From contig JAIYBU010000178.1 in the NCBI GenBank assembly GCA_027488335.1, forward strand, positions 1 through 64,000: DNA of 64,000 nt, in the 5' to 3' direction. A program made the translations under genes and the position numbers. The DNA is from Cytophagaceae bacterium (GTDB lineage Bacteria > Bacteroidota > Bacteroidia > Cytophagales > Spirosomataceae). The notes beneath the pieces are model-generated. The model saw only the letters and a program-made list of their open reading frames with translations, had not been told where the DNA came from and did not search any database. Positions 44,524-53,186 of this stretch are shown here, one piece after another; within the stretch, counting starts at the first letter, position 1, and the number at the start of each line of letters is the position of its first letter.

Positions 44524-46284
44524 ATGGGAAATTTACTCGAAATCGAATTAAAACAAGAAACACTTGCAGCACCTGCTCAAGCAAAAGAAGGTCAAACCTT
44601 CCTTTCGGGAGCTCAAGCCATGATGGAGTGTTTGTTGGCCGAAAGTGTAGACAATATTTTTGGTTATCCAGGTGGAGCAATTATGCCTACCTACGATGCC
44701 CTTTATGATTATATTGATAGAATAAAACATACCTTAGTTCGCCACGAGCAAGGTGCAGGTCATGCCGCACAAGGCTACGCCCGTGTGAGTGGACGCACAG
44801 GGGTTTGCTTGGTAACTTCTGGCCCGGGTGGTACGAACCTCATCACGCCAATTGCCGATGCAATCATTGACTGTACACCTATGGTTTGTATTGTAGGTCA
44901 AGTAAAGTCAAATTTGTTAGGTACTGATGCGTTCCAAGAAACAGATATGATAGGTGTAACTACACCCGTCTGTAAATGGAATTATCAGATAACTGACCCC
45001 GATGAAGTGCCAGAAATCATGGCCAAGGCCTTTTTTATTGCCAAGTCGGGAAAACCAGGCCCAGTAGTAATTGATTTTGCTCGTGATGCCCAAGCAGCTA
45101 AAATGACGAAACCTTTTGTCTATAAAAAAGTAGAGAAAATGGTAAGTTATAGCCCTCGTGTAGTACCAAAACAAGACCAAATCGAAAAGGCTGCGGAGTT
45201 AATCAATAAAGCGAAACGCCCATACATTTTATTCGGACACGGAGTTTTAATTGCCGATGCCGTTCAGGAATTACTTGATTTTGTTGAAAAAACGGATATT
45301 CCTTGTGCAAGTACTTTGCTTGGCCTTTCGGCAATGCCAAATAATCACTCTAATTATATGGGTTGGTTGGGTATGCACGGCATGTACGCTCCCAACGTAA
45401 TGACCGACGAGTGCGATGTTTTAATTGCCATCGGTATGCGTTTCGACGACCGTGTGACGGGCGATTCAACAAAATTTGCCAAACAAGCACGCATTGTTCA
45501 TATAGAAATCGACCCTTCTGAGGTTGATAAAATCAAAAAAGCTGAAGCTCCTGTAATCGGAGATGCCAAAGAAGCCTTAAAAATGCTCATGCCTTTAGTA
45601 AAAAAAGGAGATTTTACTGGCTGGAAAAATGAATTCCGTAAACTTGATGTAAAAGAATACGATAAAGTTACCCTTCGTGATTTAGGCCAAGAAGGCAAAA
45701 TCAAAATGGCTGAGGTTGTGGCTTTGCTTTCTGATAAAACGAATGGTGAAGCTTGTATTGTTGTTGACGTAGGTCAGCACCAAATGGTTACGGCACGTTA
45801 TTATCAATTCAAAAAAGCAAATTCATTCATTGCTTCGGGTGGACTCGGAACGATGGGCTTTGCAATTCCTGCATCATTTGGTGCGAAAGTTGGAGCTCCA
45901 GACCGTGAAGTTGTCGGAATCATAGGTGATGGGTGTTTCCAAATGACGATTCAAGAACTCGGAACAATTGCCCAGAGTGGTTTGGCTGTAAAAATGATTA
46001 TCTTGAATAATAATTTCTTAGGAATGGTACGTCAGTGGCAGCAACTATTCTTTGATAATCGCTACTCATTTGTAGAATTACAAAACCCTGATTTTATTAC
46101 AATTGCTCGTGGTTTCGGAATTGATGGACACACTTGTACAGAAAGAGAAAACCTGAGTAATTCATTGGATAAAATGCTCGATTCAAAGAAAGCCTACTTA
46201 CTCGAAGTTATCGTAGAAAAAGAAGAAAACGTATTCCCGATGGTTCCTGCAGGAACGAGCGTAAGCGAGATTCGCTTGGAATAA
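44524..46284 (+). CDS. ilvB: Acetolactate synthase large subunit
   Basis: IlvB forms 2-acetolactate or 2-aceto-2-hydroxybutyrate from pyruvate with thiamine diphosphate. The 586-residue protein has the expected order. The N-terminal domain carries NIFGYPGGAIMPTYDALY, the HEQGAGHAAQGYARVSGRTGVCLVTSGPG active-site region follows, and MRFDDRVTG lies in the FAD-binding domain. GDGCFQMTIQEL begins the diphosphate-binding motif, and VPAGTSVSEIRLE ends the protein. It works with IlvN, encoded 110 bases downstream across an intergenic repeat. Confidence 0.96.
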   Translation: MGNLLEIELKQETLAAPAQAKEGQTFLSGAQAMMECLLAESVDNIFGYPGGAIMPTYDALYDYIDRIKHTLVRHEQGAGHAAQGYARVSGRTGVCLVTSGPGGTNLITPIADAIIDCTPMVCIVGQVKSNLLGTDAFQETDMIGVTTPVCKWNYQITDPDEVPEIMAKAFFIAKSGKPGPVVIDFARDAQAAKMTKPFVYKKVEKMVSYSPRVVPKQDQIEKAAELINKAKRPYILFGHGVLIADAVQELLDFVEKTDIPCASTLLGLSAMPNNHSNYMGWLGMHGMYAPNVMTDECDVLIAIGMRFDDRVTGDSTKFAKQARIVHIEIDPSEVDKIKKAEAPVIGDAKEALKMLMPLVKKGDFTGWKNEFRKLDVKEYDKVTLRDLGQEGKIKMAEVVALLSDKTNGEACIVVDVGQHQMVTARYYQFKKANSFIASGGLGTMGFAIPASFGAKVGAPDREVVGIIGDGCFQMTIQELGTIAQSGLAVKMIILNNNFLGMVRQWQQLFFDNRYSFVELQNPDFITIARGFGIDGHTCTERENLSNSLDKMLDSKKAYLLEVIVEKEENVFPMVPAGTSVSEIRLE

Positions 46285-46286
46285 GC

Positions 46287-46394
46287 AACACCTTTAGCTC
46301 CTCAAGGGGTATAAAAGTAAGGTGAAAATATATCAACAAAATAATTAAAAAACTTATTCCCCATTGGGGACGGTCCGACGATTCGGCTGGGGGC
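46287..46394. repeat. CCCC...GGGG element with a 15-bp insert at the ilvN start
   Basis: CCCCATTGGGG (46359-46369) and GGCTGGGGGC (46385-46394) are separated by ACGGTCCGACGATTC (46370-46384). The ilvN ATG follows directly. A degenerate inverted partner (GCTCCTCAAGGGG) lies at about 46299-46311. The uninterrupted form is seen at 29755. The insert's GTCCGA core recurs at 51663 and 58271. Confidence 0.6.
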
Positions 46395-46934
46395 ATGACA
46401 ACATACACTATTTGCGTATTTACCGAAAATAGCATCGGCTTACTCAACAAAATCACAATCATATTTACCCGTCGAAGAATCAATATTGAATCGCTGACGG
46501 TTTCGGAAACTGAGCGTAAGGGTATTTCTCGTTTCACCATCGTTATCAAACACGAAAAACGTGAAGAAGTAGAAAAACTCGTACGCCAGATTCGTAAAAT
46601 CATCGAAGTTTTAGCGGTATTTGGTTATCTCAATGAAGACATTGTTTACAATGAAATCGCCCTTTTTAAAATTTCTACACCACTTAACGGAAAATCGGTT
46701 GATGTAGAAACCATCAATAAAGTCTATAAAGCGTGGGTCGTTTATTGGGGTCTTGACTATGTAGTCATCGAAAAGACAGGGACTGAAACTGAGATTTTTG
46801 AATTTTTCAAATACATCAAACCGCACGGAATCATCGAATTCGTTCGTTCGGGAAGAGTGGCAGTAGGTAAAACTCCTCAAGGACTAATCGAATACTTACC
46901 CGAGGAAATTACCGAATGGGAGTATTATTTGTAA
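46395..46934 (+). CDS. ilvN: Acetolactate synthase small regulatory subunit
   Basis: IlvN makes the synthase sensitive to valine feedback. The 179-residue protein starts with an ACT domain (TYTICVFTENSIGLLNKITIIFTRRRINIESLTVS), followed by KHEKREEVEKLVRQIRKIIEVLAVFGY. The second domain contains IEFVRSGRVAVGKTPQGLIEY. The ATG at 46395 lies directly against the repeat element, so its ribosome-binding region is repeat DNA (GGCTGGGGGC). Confidence 0.94.
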   Translation: MTTYTICVFTENSIGLLNKITIIFTRRRINIESLTVSETERKGISRFTIVIKHEKREEVEKLVRQIRKIIEVLAVFGYLNEDIVYNEIALFKISTPLNGKSVDVETINKVYKAWVVYWGLDYVVIEKTGTETEIFEFFKYIKPHGIIEFVRSGRVAVGKTPQGLIEYLPEEITEWEYYL

Positions 46935-47000
46935 ATTTGTCTATAACAAAGTATAAAATAAATTTTAGTTGTCGCATTCAATAAAACAAATTAAATAAAA

Positions 47001-48044
47001 ATGGCAAAATTAAATTTCGGCGGTGTTGAAGAAGAAGTAGTAACCCGTGAAGAGTACCCACTCGAAAAAGCGAGAGAGTTCTTGAAAAAACAAACTATTG
47101 CAGTAATTGGCTACGGTGTGCAAGGCCCAGGTCAAGCAATGAACATGCGTGACAATGGTTTCAACGTAATCGTTGGACAACGCCCTGGTAAAACTTACGA
47201 CAAAGCAGTTGCTGATGGTTGGGTTCCAGGTAAAACGCTTTTCAGCATCGAAGACGCATTGAAAAAAGGTACAGTTATTTGTTTCCTTCTTTCAGATGCT
47301 GCTCAAATTGCCTTATGGCCAACAGTGAAACAATACCTCAAAAAAGGTAAAACTTTATATTTCTCTCACGGATTCGGTATCACGTACAGCAAAAAAACGG
47401 GTATCAAACCACCTAAAAATGTTGACGTAGTTTTGGTAGCTCCAAAAGGCTCGGGTACTTCACTTCGTCGTTTGTTCGTGGAAGGAAAAGGTCTTAACTC
47501 ATCTTTCGCTGTTTATCAAGATGCTTCAGGTCACGCTCGTGAGACTGCTATTGCAATGGGTATTGGTGTGGGTTCTGGTTATTTGTTTGAAACTGATTTC
47601 TACCGTGAAGTAACATCTGACCTAACAGGTGAGCGTGGAACTTTAATGGGTGCTATCCAAGGTATTTTCGCTGCCCAATACGAAGTATTGCGTGAAAATG
47701 GTCACTCTCCATCAGAAGCTTTCAACGAAACTGTTGAAGAACTAACGCAATCGTTGATGCCACTCGTAGCAGAAAATGGAATGGACTGGATGTATGCTAA
47801 CTGCTCTACCACTGCTCAACGTGGTGCATTAGACTGGTGGAAACCTTTCCATGATGCTACAAAACCTGTTTTCAAGAAATTGTATCAAAGTGTAAAATCA
47901 CAAAAAGAAGCTACTCAATCAATCACTCGTAACTCTGAGCCAGATTACCGTGAGAAATTAGAAGTTGAATTAGCTGAACTTCGTGAGTCGGAAATGTGGC
48001 AAGCAGGTAAGACTGTTCGTAGCTTACGTCCAGAAAATAATTAA
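47001..48044 (+). CDS. ilvC: Ketol-acid reductoisomerase, class I
   Basis: IlvC isomerises and reduces acetohydroxy acids to dihydroxy acids with NAD(P)H and magnesium. The 347-residue protein has the Rossmann motif GYGVQGPGQAMNMRDNG, the cofactor loop GQRPGKTYDKA and the knotted domain with TDFYREVTSDLTGERGTLMGAIQGI. The last comprises the conserved Asp and Glu metal ligands. Its length marks the short class I form. The gene ends before a hairpin and a terminator that separate it from ilvA. Confidence 0.95.
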   Translation: MAKLNFGGVEEEVVTREEYPLEKAREFLKKQTIAVIGYGVQGPGQAMNMRDNGFNVIVGQRPGKTYDKAVADGWVPGKTLFSIEDALKKGTVICFLLSDAAQIALWPTVKQYLKKGKTLYFSHGFGITYSKKTGIKPPKNVDVVLVAPKGSGTSLRRLFVEGKGLNSSFAVYQDASGHARETAIAMGIGVGSGYLFETDFYREVTSDLTGERGTLMGAIQGIFAAQYEVLRENGHSPSEAFNETVEELTQSLMPLVAENGMDWMYANCSTTAQRGALDWWKPFHDATKPVFKKLYQSVKSQKEATQSITRNSEPDYREKLEVELAELRESEMWQAGKTVRSLRPENN

Positions 48045-48058
48045 TCTTTGTAATCTAC

Positions 48059-48101
48059 GGAAGGCTTCACTGGGCGGCATTCGCTTGAAGCGAAGCCTTC
48101 C
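48059..48101. repeat. Hairpin interrupted by a 14-bp GC-rich insert after ilvC
   Basis: If ACTGGGCGGCATTC (48069-48082) is removed, GGAAGGCTTC plus GCTT pairs perfectly with AAGCGAAGCCTTCC (48088-48101), a 14-bp stem. The insert shares GGCGGCATTC with the one at 11665-11681. Confidence 0.7.
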
Positions 48102-48117
48102 TTTACATGATATATTT

Positions 48118-48150
48118 AAAAAGCACAGGGGCAAAATCTCTGTGCTTTTT
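48118..48150 (+). terminator. Terminator between ilvC and ilvA
   Basis: AAAAAGCACAG pairs with CTGTGCTTTTT across an eleven-base loop. Confidence 0.75.
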
Positions 48151-48151
48151 G

Positions 48152-48159
48152 TATATTTG
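48152..48159 (+). promoter_or_regulatory. -7 element for ilvA
   Basis: TATATTTG matches TAnnTTTG directly after the terminator, 36 bases before the ilvA ATG. ilvA may therefore have its own promoter in addition to read-through. Confidence 0.45.
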
Positions 48160-48195
48160 GGCATATTATGAAAATACGCAACAAAACTTCATATA

Positions 48196-49479
48196 ATGTC
48201 ATCAACAAACACCAAGACAAAATCAGATTTTATATTTCCTGATTTAGACAATATCTACCTCGCCGCCGAACGTCTGCAAGGAGTGGCTGTGCATACCCCA
48301 TTGATGCACAATCTGAACCTTTCAGAACGCTATGGAGCAAATATTTATCTTAAACGTGAAGATTTACAGGTTGTTCGTTCCTATAAAATCAGAGGAGCTT
48401 ATAATAAAATGGCAACGCTCTCAGATGAACAACTTGACAAGGGCGTAGTATGTGCCAGTGCGGGCAATCACGCACAGGGGCTTGCGTATGCGTGCAGAAA
48501 ATTGCAAGTAAATGGTACAATCTTTATGCCTACCACCACACCCGCTCAAAAAATCAAGCAAGTGGGGATGTTCGGGAAAGAATTTGTAAAAATCGAACTC
48601 GTAGGCGACACTTACGATGATGCTTTTTATGCGGCGAAAAAATACTGTGAAGAACAAAACGCCACTTTCGTACATCCATTCGATGATTTACAAGTAATGG
48701 AAGGACAAGGAACGGTTGGGCTGGAAATCTTCAAAGACTCTAATTTTAAGATAGATTATTTGGTTTTTGCTATCGGTGGTGGCGGCTTAGCTTCGGGGGT
48801 TTCAACGGTTTTTAAGCAACTTTCGCCAAAAACAAAACTCATAGCGGTTGAGCCACTTGGTTCGCCAACCATGAAAACTGCTTTAGAAAGAGACCAAGTA
48901 GTTACGCTCGAAGAAATTGATAAATTTGTTGACGGTGCAGCCGTAAAACGTGCAGGAGACATAACGTTCCAAGTGTGTAAACAAAACCTCAACCACGAAA
49001 TTCTATTAATTCCCGAAGGAAAGGTTTGCTCTACGATTCTTCAACTGTATAACGAAGAAGCCATCGTAGCCGAGCCAGCAGGAGCATTGTCGGTTTCAGC
49101 TCTGGATTTTATCAAGGATGAAATAAAAGGCAAAAATGTAGTTTGTATCATCGGTGGAGGAAATAATGATATCACTCGAACCGAAGAAATAAAAGAGCGT
49201 TCGCTGCTTTACGAAGGTCTAAAACATTACTTCATTATCCGTTTCCCGCAACGGGCGGGGGCTTTCAAAACCTTCTTGAATGATGTGTTAAGCCCGACCG
49301 ATACTATTGTATTTTTTGAATATTCCAAGAAAACCGCTCGTGAACGTGGCCCAGCTTTAGTGGGTATCGAATTGAAACAACAATCCGACTTTCAGCCACT
49401 TATCGAACGCATGAAAGAGAACAACGTTCAGTTTGAGTACATCAACGATAAGCCCGAACTTTTCGAGTTTTTGATATAG
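48196..49479 (+). CDS. ilvA: Biosynthetic threonine dehydratase (deaminase)
   Basis: IlvA deaminates threonine to 2-oxobutyrate, the entry to isoleucine. The 427-residue PLP enzyme has YLKREDLQVVRSYKIRGAYNKM with the cofactor lysine, CASAGNHAQGLAYACR, the glycine loop AIGGGGLASG and IIGGGNND. A single ACT-like regulatory domain makes up the last 90 residues (YFIIRFPQRAGAFKTFLNDVL). This size fits the one-regulatory-domain biosynthetic form rather than the short catabolic TdcB. A terminator and a promoter element upstream suggest partly independent expression. Confidence 0.93.
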   Translation: MSSTNTKTKSDFIFPDLDNIYLAAERLQGVAVHTPLMHNLNLSERYGANIYLKREDLQVVRSYKIRGAYNKMATLSDEQLDKGVVCASAGNHAQGLAYACRKLQVNGTIFMPTTTPAQKIKQVGMFGKEFVKIELVGDTYDDAFYAAKKYCEEQNATFVHPFDDLQVMEGQGTVGLEIFKDSNFKIDYLVFAIGGGGLASGVSTVFKQLSPKTKLIAVEPLGSPTMKTALERDQVVTLEEIDKFVDGAAVKRAGDITFQVCKQNLNHEILLIPEGKVCSTILQLYNEEAIVAEPAGALSVSALDFIKDEIKGKNVVCIIGGGNNDITRTEEIKERSLLYEGLKHYFIIRFPQRAGAFKTFLNDVLSPTDTIVFFEYSKKTARERGPALVGIELKQQSDFQPLIERMKENNVQFEYINDKPELFEFLI

Positions 49480-49515
49480 TTTATTCCTAAAAGCATTTAA
49501 AAGAAGGGTTTTCAC

Positions 49516-49523
49516 TATCTTTG
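49516..49523 (+). promoter_or_regulatory. -7 element of the glycan-like operon
   Basis: TATCTTTG matches TAnnTTTG, 27 bases before the ATG at 49551. It decides against the upstream TTG at 49521, which would overlap the promoter. Confidence 0.5.
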
Positions 49524-49550
49524 CACCGTGAAAGCCCCCATTCTGATTCA

Positions 49551-51578
49551 ATGTATCTACTTTTTATAGTCTTATTTCTTGTTTTTCTTTGGCAAATTCA
49601 TCGGAATACTTCGTATATCTCTGAAAGCCTAAACGACTATCTTATCAAGTTTTTTGTTGGGTTAGCTTCTTGTATTATTCCAACAGGCTTCCTTTTATCT
49701 GAACTCAATCAGATTAGTTATGCAATATCTTGGGGTATTGGCGTAAATATTTTGGCGTTTTTATTTTATTTATTTTTTACTAAAATCTCCGAAAACTACC
49801 AATATTCGCTTAGAAATTCACTTAAAAAGCTTCCCAAAAGCTTATCCGATATTTGGCAAAATCAAAGTTTTTTAGGCAAAACGGTATTTGGAATATTGAG
49901 CATTGGCTTAGTGATTGTCAGTATTTTAAACGTAGGGATATTTTTCTTGACTTATCCAAACGAATGGGACAGTATGACTGGGCATTTAGTAAAATGTGCT
50001 TTATATCTCCAAAATGGCAACATGAATCGCCTGCAAGGAACCACATGGACGATTGATTTTTACCCTAATTCATTGCCAACTTTACAGATGTTTGGCTTTC
50101 ATCTTTTTGGCGAACAAGGCTTCAAGGTAATTCACTATTTATCGTATTGGATTTTTGCAATTTCAGGTTATGGAATAGCTTTCAGAATAACTCAAAACAA
50201 AGTTGCCGCTCTACTCGTTTTTTTGCTTTCTGCCTTATTGCCAACTGCTTTAGTTCAAGCTACTACTACCGAAACAGACATTGTTTTATCGGCATATTTA
50301 GGTTGTCTGACGTACTTCATGTTTTCATTTAAATCCAACCCTTCTCGACTCAATGTTTCACTCATTGCTTTAGTATCGGGCATCTGGATTGGGCATAAAG
50401 TGACCTTTCTACTTATTGCCCCTGCTGCTGTGTTGGTGGCTTTTCATACGGTTTTGTTGAAAAAACAATTCTATCAACACATCAAGCTATTTATTATTGC
50501 ATTTATAACGTCAATTGGTATTTATACGCTACCAACTGGCTATATTAGTAATATTAAAGAATCTAAAAAATTTAGTTTGGGAAGCCTTTCTGCCCCCGAA
50601 ATGGTGATGCAATGGCACGGAGTTGTACATTATACAGCAAAAGAAAAAATCAAAAATTTGGCATTCAATATTGGTAGATATTCATCTGATTTTTTGAATA
50701 TAGATGGCCTTAGGAGTTCTCCTGTAGGTAAAGAATTGAATGATATTGTACGATATTGGCCAAATAAAATCTTAGGAAAACTGAACCTCGAAGGCGAACA
50801 CTTTACGGTTGTTTCGTATTTTTCTTTTGAGCATCCAGTACGCTTTTATCTCGAAAGACCTTTTTGGGGGGTTATTGGCTTTGGTTTAGTACTACCAATT
50901 ATGCTCATTTTGGGTTGGAAAGCTTTGCGAAGTTTCAAGAAATTTAATAGCGTTGAAAAAAGCCTTTCGGTCCTTGCTCTTGCGGCAACGCTACACTTTT
51001 TATCATTGTGTTATTCAGCACCTTACGACCCCATTAAAGCCCGTTATTTTCTGAATATGGCAGTTTGGTGTATGCCGATGGCTGCATTAATTGGTGTATC
51101 GTGGTTCAAAAAAAAATCTATCATCAATGAAATTTTCTTAATAAGCATTAGTTTTTTTGTAATTATTTCTGCCATTCCGACAATTCTTTTCATGCGAATA
51201 CATCCTGTTTTTGAGACGAAAAACATATTTAATGCTAATCGTTTAGAGCTAATTACAATTGCCCGACCAAATGTTTATGAAGCTTATAAAAAATTTGATG
51301 AAATCGTACCAAAAGATGCTATTGTCGCACTCGGAACTCAGCAAGAACACGAAGATTTTGAATATCCACTTTGGGGCAAAGACTTTAAACGAAAACTGAT
51401 TCCAATTCATCCATTCAGAAGTGCAGTGAAACCTATTCCTGCCGAAGCACAATATTTATTTTACTCAAAAGGGGTTATTCCATATCAAGAAGGCGATATT
51501 CAGCTCAATTCTATTAACACCAAATCGCATATTCCTGTAAATGATAGTGAGTTTTATTTAAGAAAGTTAAAACCCTAA
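49551..51578 (+). CDS. GT-C-type integral membrane glycosyltransferase-like protein
   Basis: This 675-residue protein has roughly a dozen membrane helices and a soluble C-terminal part. The first large loop contains NEWDSMTGHLVKCALYLQNG, the acidic WD..xxH arrangement of GT39/GT83-type glycosyltransferases that use polyprenyl-phosphate sugars. DFYPNSLPTLQMFGFHLFGEQG also recalls that group. It would act at the inner membrane on the periplasmic side. It heads a run of six same-strand genes with small gaps that look like surface-glycan synthesis and modification. The donor and acceptor are unknown. The ATG at 49551 is set by the -7 element. Confidence 0.7.
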   Translation: MYLLFIVLFLVFLWQIHRNTSYISESLNDYLIKFFVGLASCIIPTGFLLSELNQISYAISWGIGVNILAFLFYLFFTKISENYQYSLRNSLKKLPKSLSDIWQNQSFLGKTVFGILSIGLVIVSILNVGIFFLTYPNEWDSMTGHLVKCALYLQNGNMNRLQGTTWTIDFYPNSLPTLQMFGFHLFGEQGFKVIHYLSYWIFAISGYGIAFRITQNKVAALLVFLLSALLPTALVQATTTETDIVLSAYLGCLTYFMFSFKSNPSRLNVSLIALVSGIWIGHKVTFLLIAPAAVLVAFHTVLLKKQFYQHIKLFIIAFITSIGIYTLPTGYISNIKESKKFSLGSLSAPEMVMQWHGVVHYTAKEKIKNLAFNIGRYSSDFLNIDGLRSSPVGKELNDIVRYWPNKILGKLNLEGEHFTVVSYFSFEHPVRFYLERPFWGVIGFGLVLPIMLILGWKALRSFKKFNSVEKSLSVLALAATLHFLSLCYSAPYDPIKARYFLNMAVWCMPMAALIGVSWFKKKSIINEIFLISISFFVIISAIPTILFMRIHPVFETKNIFNANRLELITIARPNVYEAYKKFDEIVPKDAIVALGTQQEHEDFEYPLWGKDFKRKLIPIHPFRSAVKPIPAEAQYLFYSKGVIPYQEGDIQLNSINTKSHIPVNDSEFYLRKLKP

Positions 51579-51684
51579 CACCCCAACCCCTAAAGGGGAG
51601 TTTCAAATACTATGATAACAGACTCAATAAAAAATAGCGTTAGTAGTAGCTCCCCTTTAGGGAAGTCCGATGCGGTTGGGGGTG
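51578..51684. repeat. Inverted CCCCTTTAGGGG repeat enclosing the WbqC-like start
   Basis: ACCCCAACCCCTAAAGGGGA (51580-51599) is inverted at CTCCCCTTTAGGG (51650-51662) plus GGTTGGGGGTG (51674-51684). The right arm is split by AAGTCCGATGC (51663-51673). The ATG at 51612 lies in the loop, and the right arm is translated. Confidence 0.75.
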
Positions 51685-52391
51685 CTGTTGTTGGCATCAT
51701 GCAGCCCTACGTTTTTCCTTATATTGGCTATTTTCAACTCATTAAAGCGGTTGATAAGTTTGTAGTGTATGATGATGTGGCATTTATCAATAAAGGCTGG
51801 ATAAACCGAAATAATATTTTGGTCAACGGCAAAGCTTCCATGTTTACGATTCCGTTGGTTGGGGCAAGTCAAAACCGACTGATTCGAGATATTGAAGTAG
51901 ATAATTTGGCGGCTTGGAGTAAAAAGTTTCTAAAGACCATTGAACAATCGTACAAGAAAGCACCGTTCTATAAAGAAGGGTTTGAGGTAATAGAGCAAGT
52001 TTTCAACTTGCCAGTAGCAAGCATTGCAGAATTGGCCGTAAATAGTTTAAAAGAAACCTGCAATTATTTAGGTATCAAAACCGAAATCGTAGAAAGTTCA
52101 ACGATTTACCATAATCAAGAGCTAAAAGCACAAGGCAGGATTTTGAATATTTGTTTGCAAGAAAAAGCCAATCATTACATCAATCCCATTGGAGGAGTAG
52201 CTATCTACGATAAACAACTTTTTGCGGATAGCGAAATCTTACTTAATTTTATCAAAGCAAAATCTATTCATTACAAGCAATTTAATAAAGACGAGTCATC
52301 TTTTGTACCGTGGCTTTCGATAATTGATTTATTGATGTTTTGCTCAGTAGAAGAAATCAACGAACATTTAAATAAATTTGAATTAGTCTGA
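51612..52391 (+). CDS. WbqC-like family protein with repeat-encoded N-terminus
   Basis: The conserved part, GIMQPYVFPYIGYFQLIKAVDKFVVYDDVAFINKGWINRNNIL onward, is the WbqC-like family, found in O-antigen and other surface-sugar loci but without an assigned reaction. From the ATG at 51612 the protein has 259 residues. Residues 14-26 (SPLGKSDAVGGAV region) come from the right arm of an intergenic repeat. Starting instead at ATG 51699 (MQPYVFPY) gives 230 residues, close to the usual family length, but would drop the conserved Val-Gly-Ile before MQPY. The repeat therefore seems to have landed at the gene's 5' end and become coding. It lies 33 bases after the glycosyltransferase-like gene. Confidence 0.75.
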   Translation: MITDSIKNSVSSSSPLGKSDAVGGAVVGIMQPYVFPYIGYFQLIKAVDKFVVYDDVAFINKGWINRNNILVNGKASMFTIPLVGASQNRLIRDIEVDNLAAWSKKFLKTIEQSYKKAPFYKEGFEVIEQVFNLPVASIAELAVNSLKETCNYLGIKTEIVESSTIYHNQELKAQGRILNICLQEKANHYINPIGGVAIYDKQLFADSEILLNFIKAKSIHYKQFNKDESSFVPWLSIIDLLMFCSVEEINEHLNKFELV

Positions 52392-52456
52392 TATGTCGAT
52401 AGACCACAGACGATAATCCATATATATTACTTTAAATTTTAAAACTCAAAATAAAA

Positions 52457-53116
52457 ATGGCAAAAGTAGTAGTTTTCGGTACGGAACTGGTGGCAGAATT
52501 AGCCCATTATTATCTCACAAATGATTCAGAACACGAAATTGTAGCATTTACTGTCAACCGAGAATATATCAAAGAAGATACTTTCTGCAATCTACCAGTT
52601 GTGCCTTTTGAAGACGTAACTACCCTTTATCCACCTGCCGACTACCAATTTTTTGCCCCTTTGAGCGAGCGTAAAATGAATATGATTCGTGCGAAGGTTT
52701 ATGGTGAAGCCAAAGAAAAAGGTTATTCTTTTATCTCATATATTAGTTCAAAAGCAACCGTTTTGACAGACCAAATCGGCGAAAATTGTTTTATTTTGGA
52801 AGATAACACGATTCAACCCTTCGTAAAAATTGGCAACGATGTTGTACTTTGGAGCGGCAATCATATCGGGCATCACAGCGAAATCAAAGACCACGTTTAT
52901 TTTACTTCGCACGTAGTTTTGTCGGGTCGTTGCGTAGTTGGCGAATACTCATTCTTTGGCGTAAATGCAACGATTAGAGACGGCTGCACGCTTGGCGAAG
53001 GTACGCTTGTAGCAATGGGTGCCAACGTGACCAAAGCCAAAACTGACTCTTGGAGTATCTGGAAAGGTAATCCAGCCATAAAATCTGAGGTGTCGAGTAA
53101 AGACATTAATTTATAA
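52457..53116 (+). CDS. NeuD-like sugar O/N-acyltransferase (left-handed beta-helix)
   Basis: This 219-residue protein has two parts. A small Rossmann-like N-terminus (VVVFGTELVAELAHYYL) is followed from about residue 95 by hexapeptide repeats of a left-handed beta helix (IGENCFILEDNTIQPFVKIGNDVVLWSGNHIGHHSEIKDHV, then VVGEYSFFGVNATIRDGCTLGEGTLVAMGANV). The His in GNHIGHHSEI is the expected catalytic base. By family it transfers an acetyl or other acyl group to a sugar or nucleotide sugar. It is the third gene of the glycan-like operon. Confidence 0.8.
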   Translation: MAKVVVFGTELVAELAHYYLTNDSEHEIVAFTVNREYIKEDTFCNLPVVPFEDVTTLYPPADYQFFAPLSERKMNMIRAKVYGEAKEKGYSFISYISSKATVLTDQIGENCFILEDNTIQPFVKIGNDVVLWSGNHIGHHSEIKDHVYFTSHVVLSGRCVVGEYSFFGVNATIRDGCTLGEGTLVAMGANVTKAKTDSWSIWKGNPAIKSEVSSKDINL

Positions 53117-53186
53117 TAAAACGTAGATAGCTTTTAAAAACCGCTCAAAAACTCGAACTTTGAGCTTTAATCTTTGAACATTTCTG

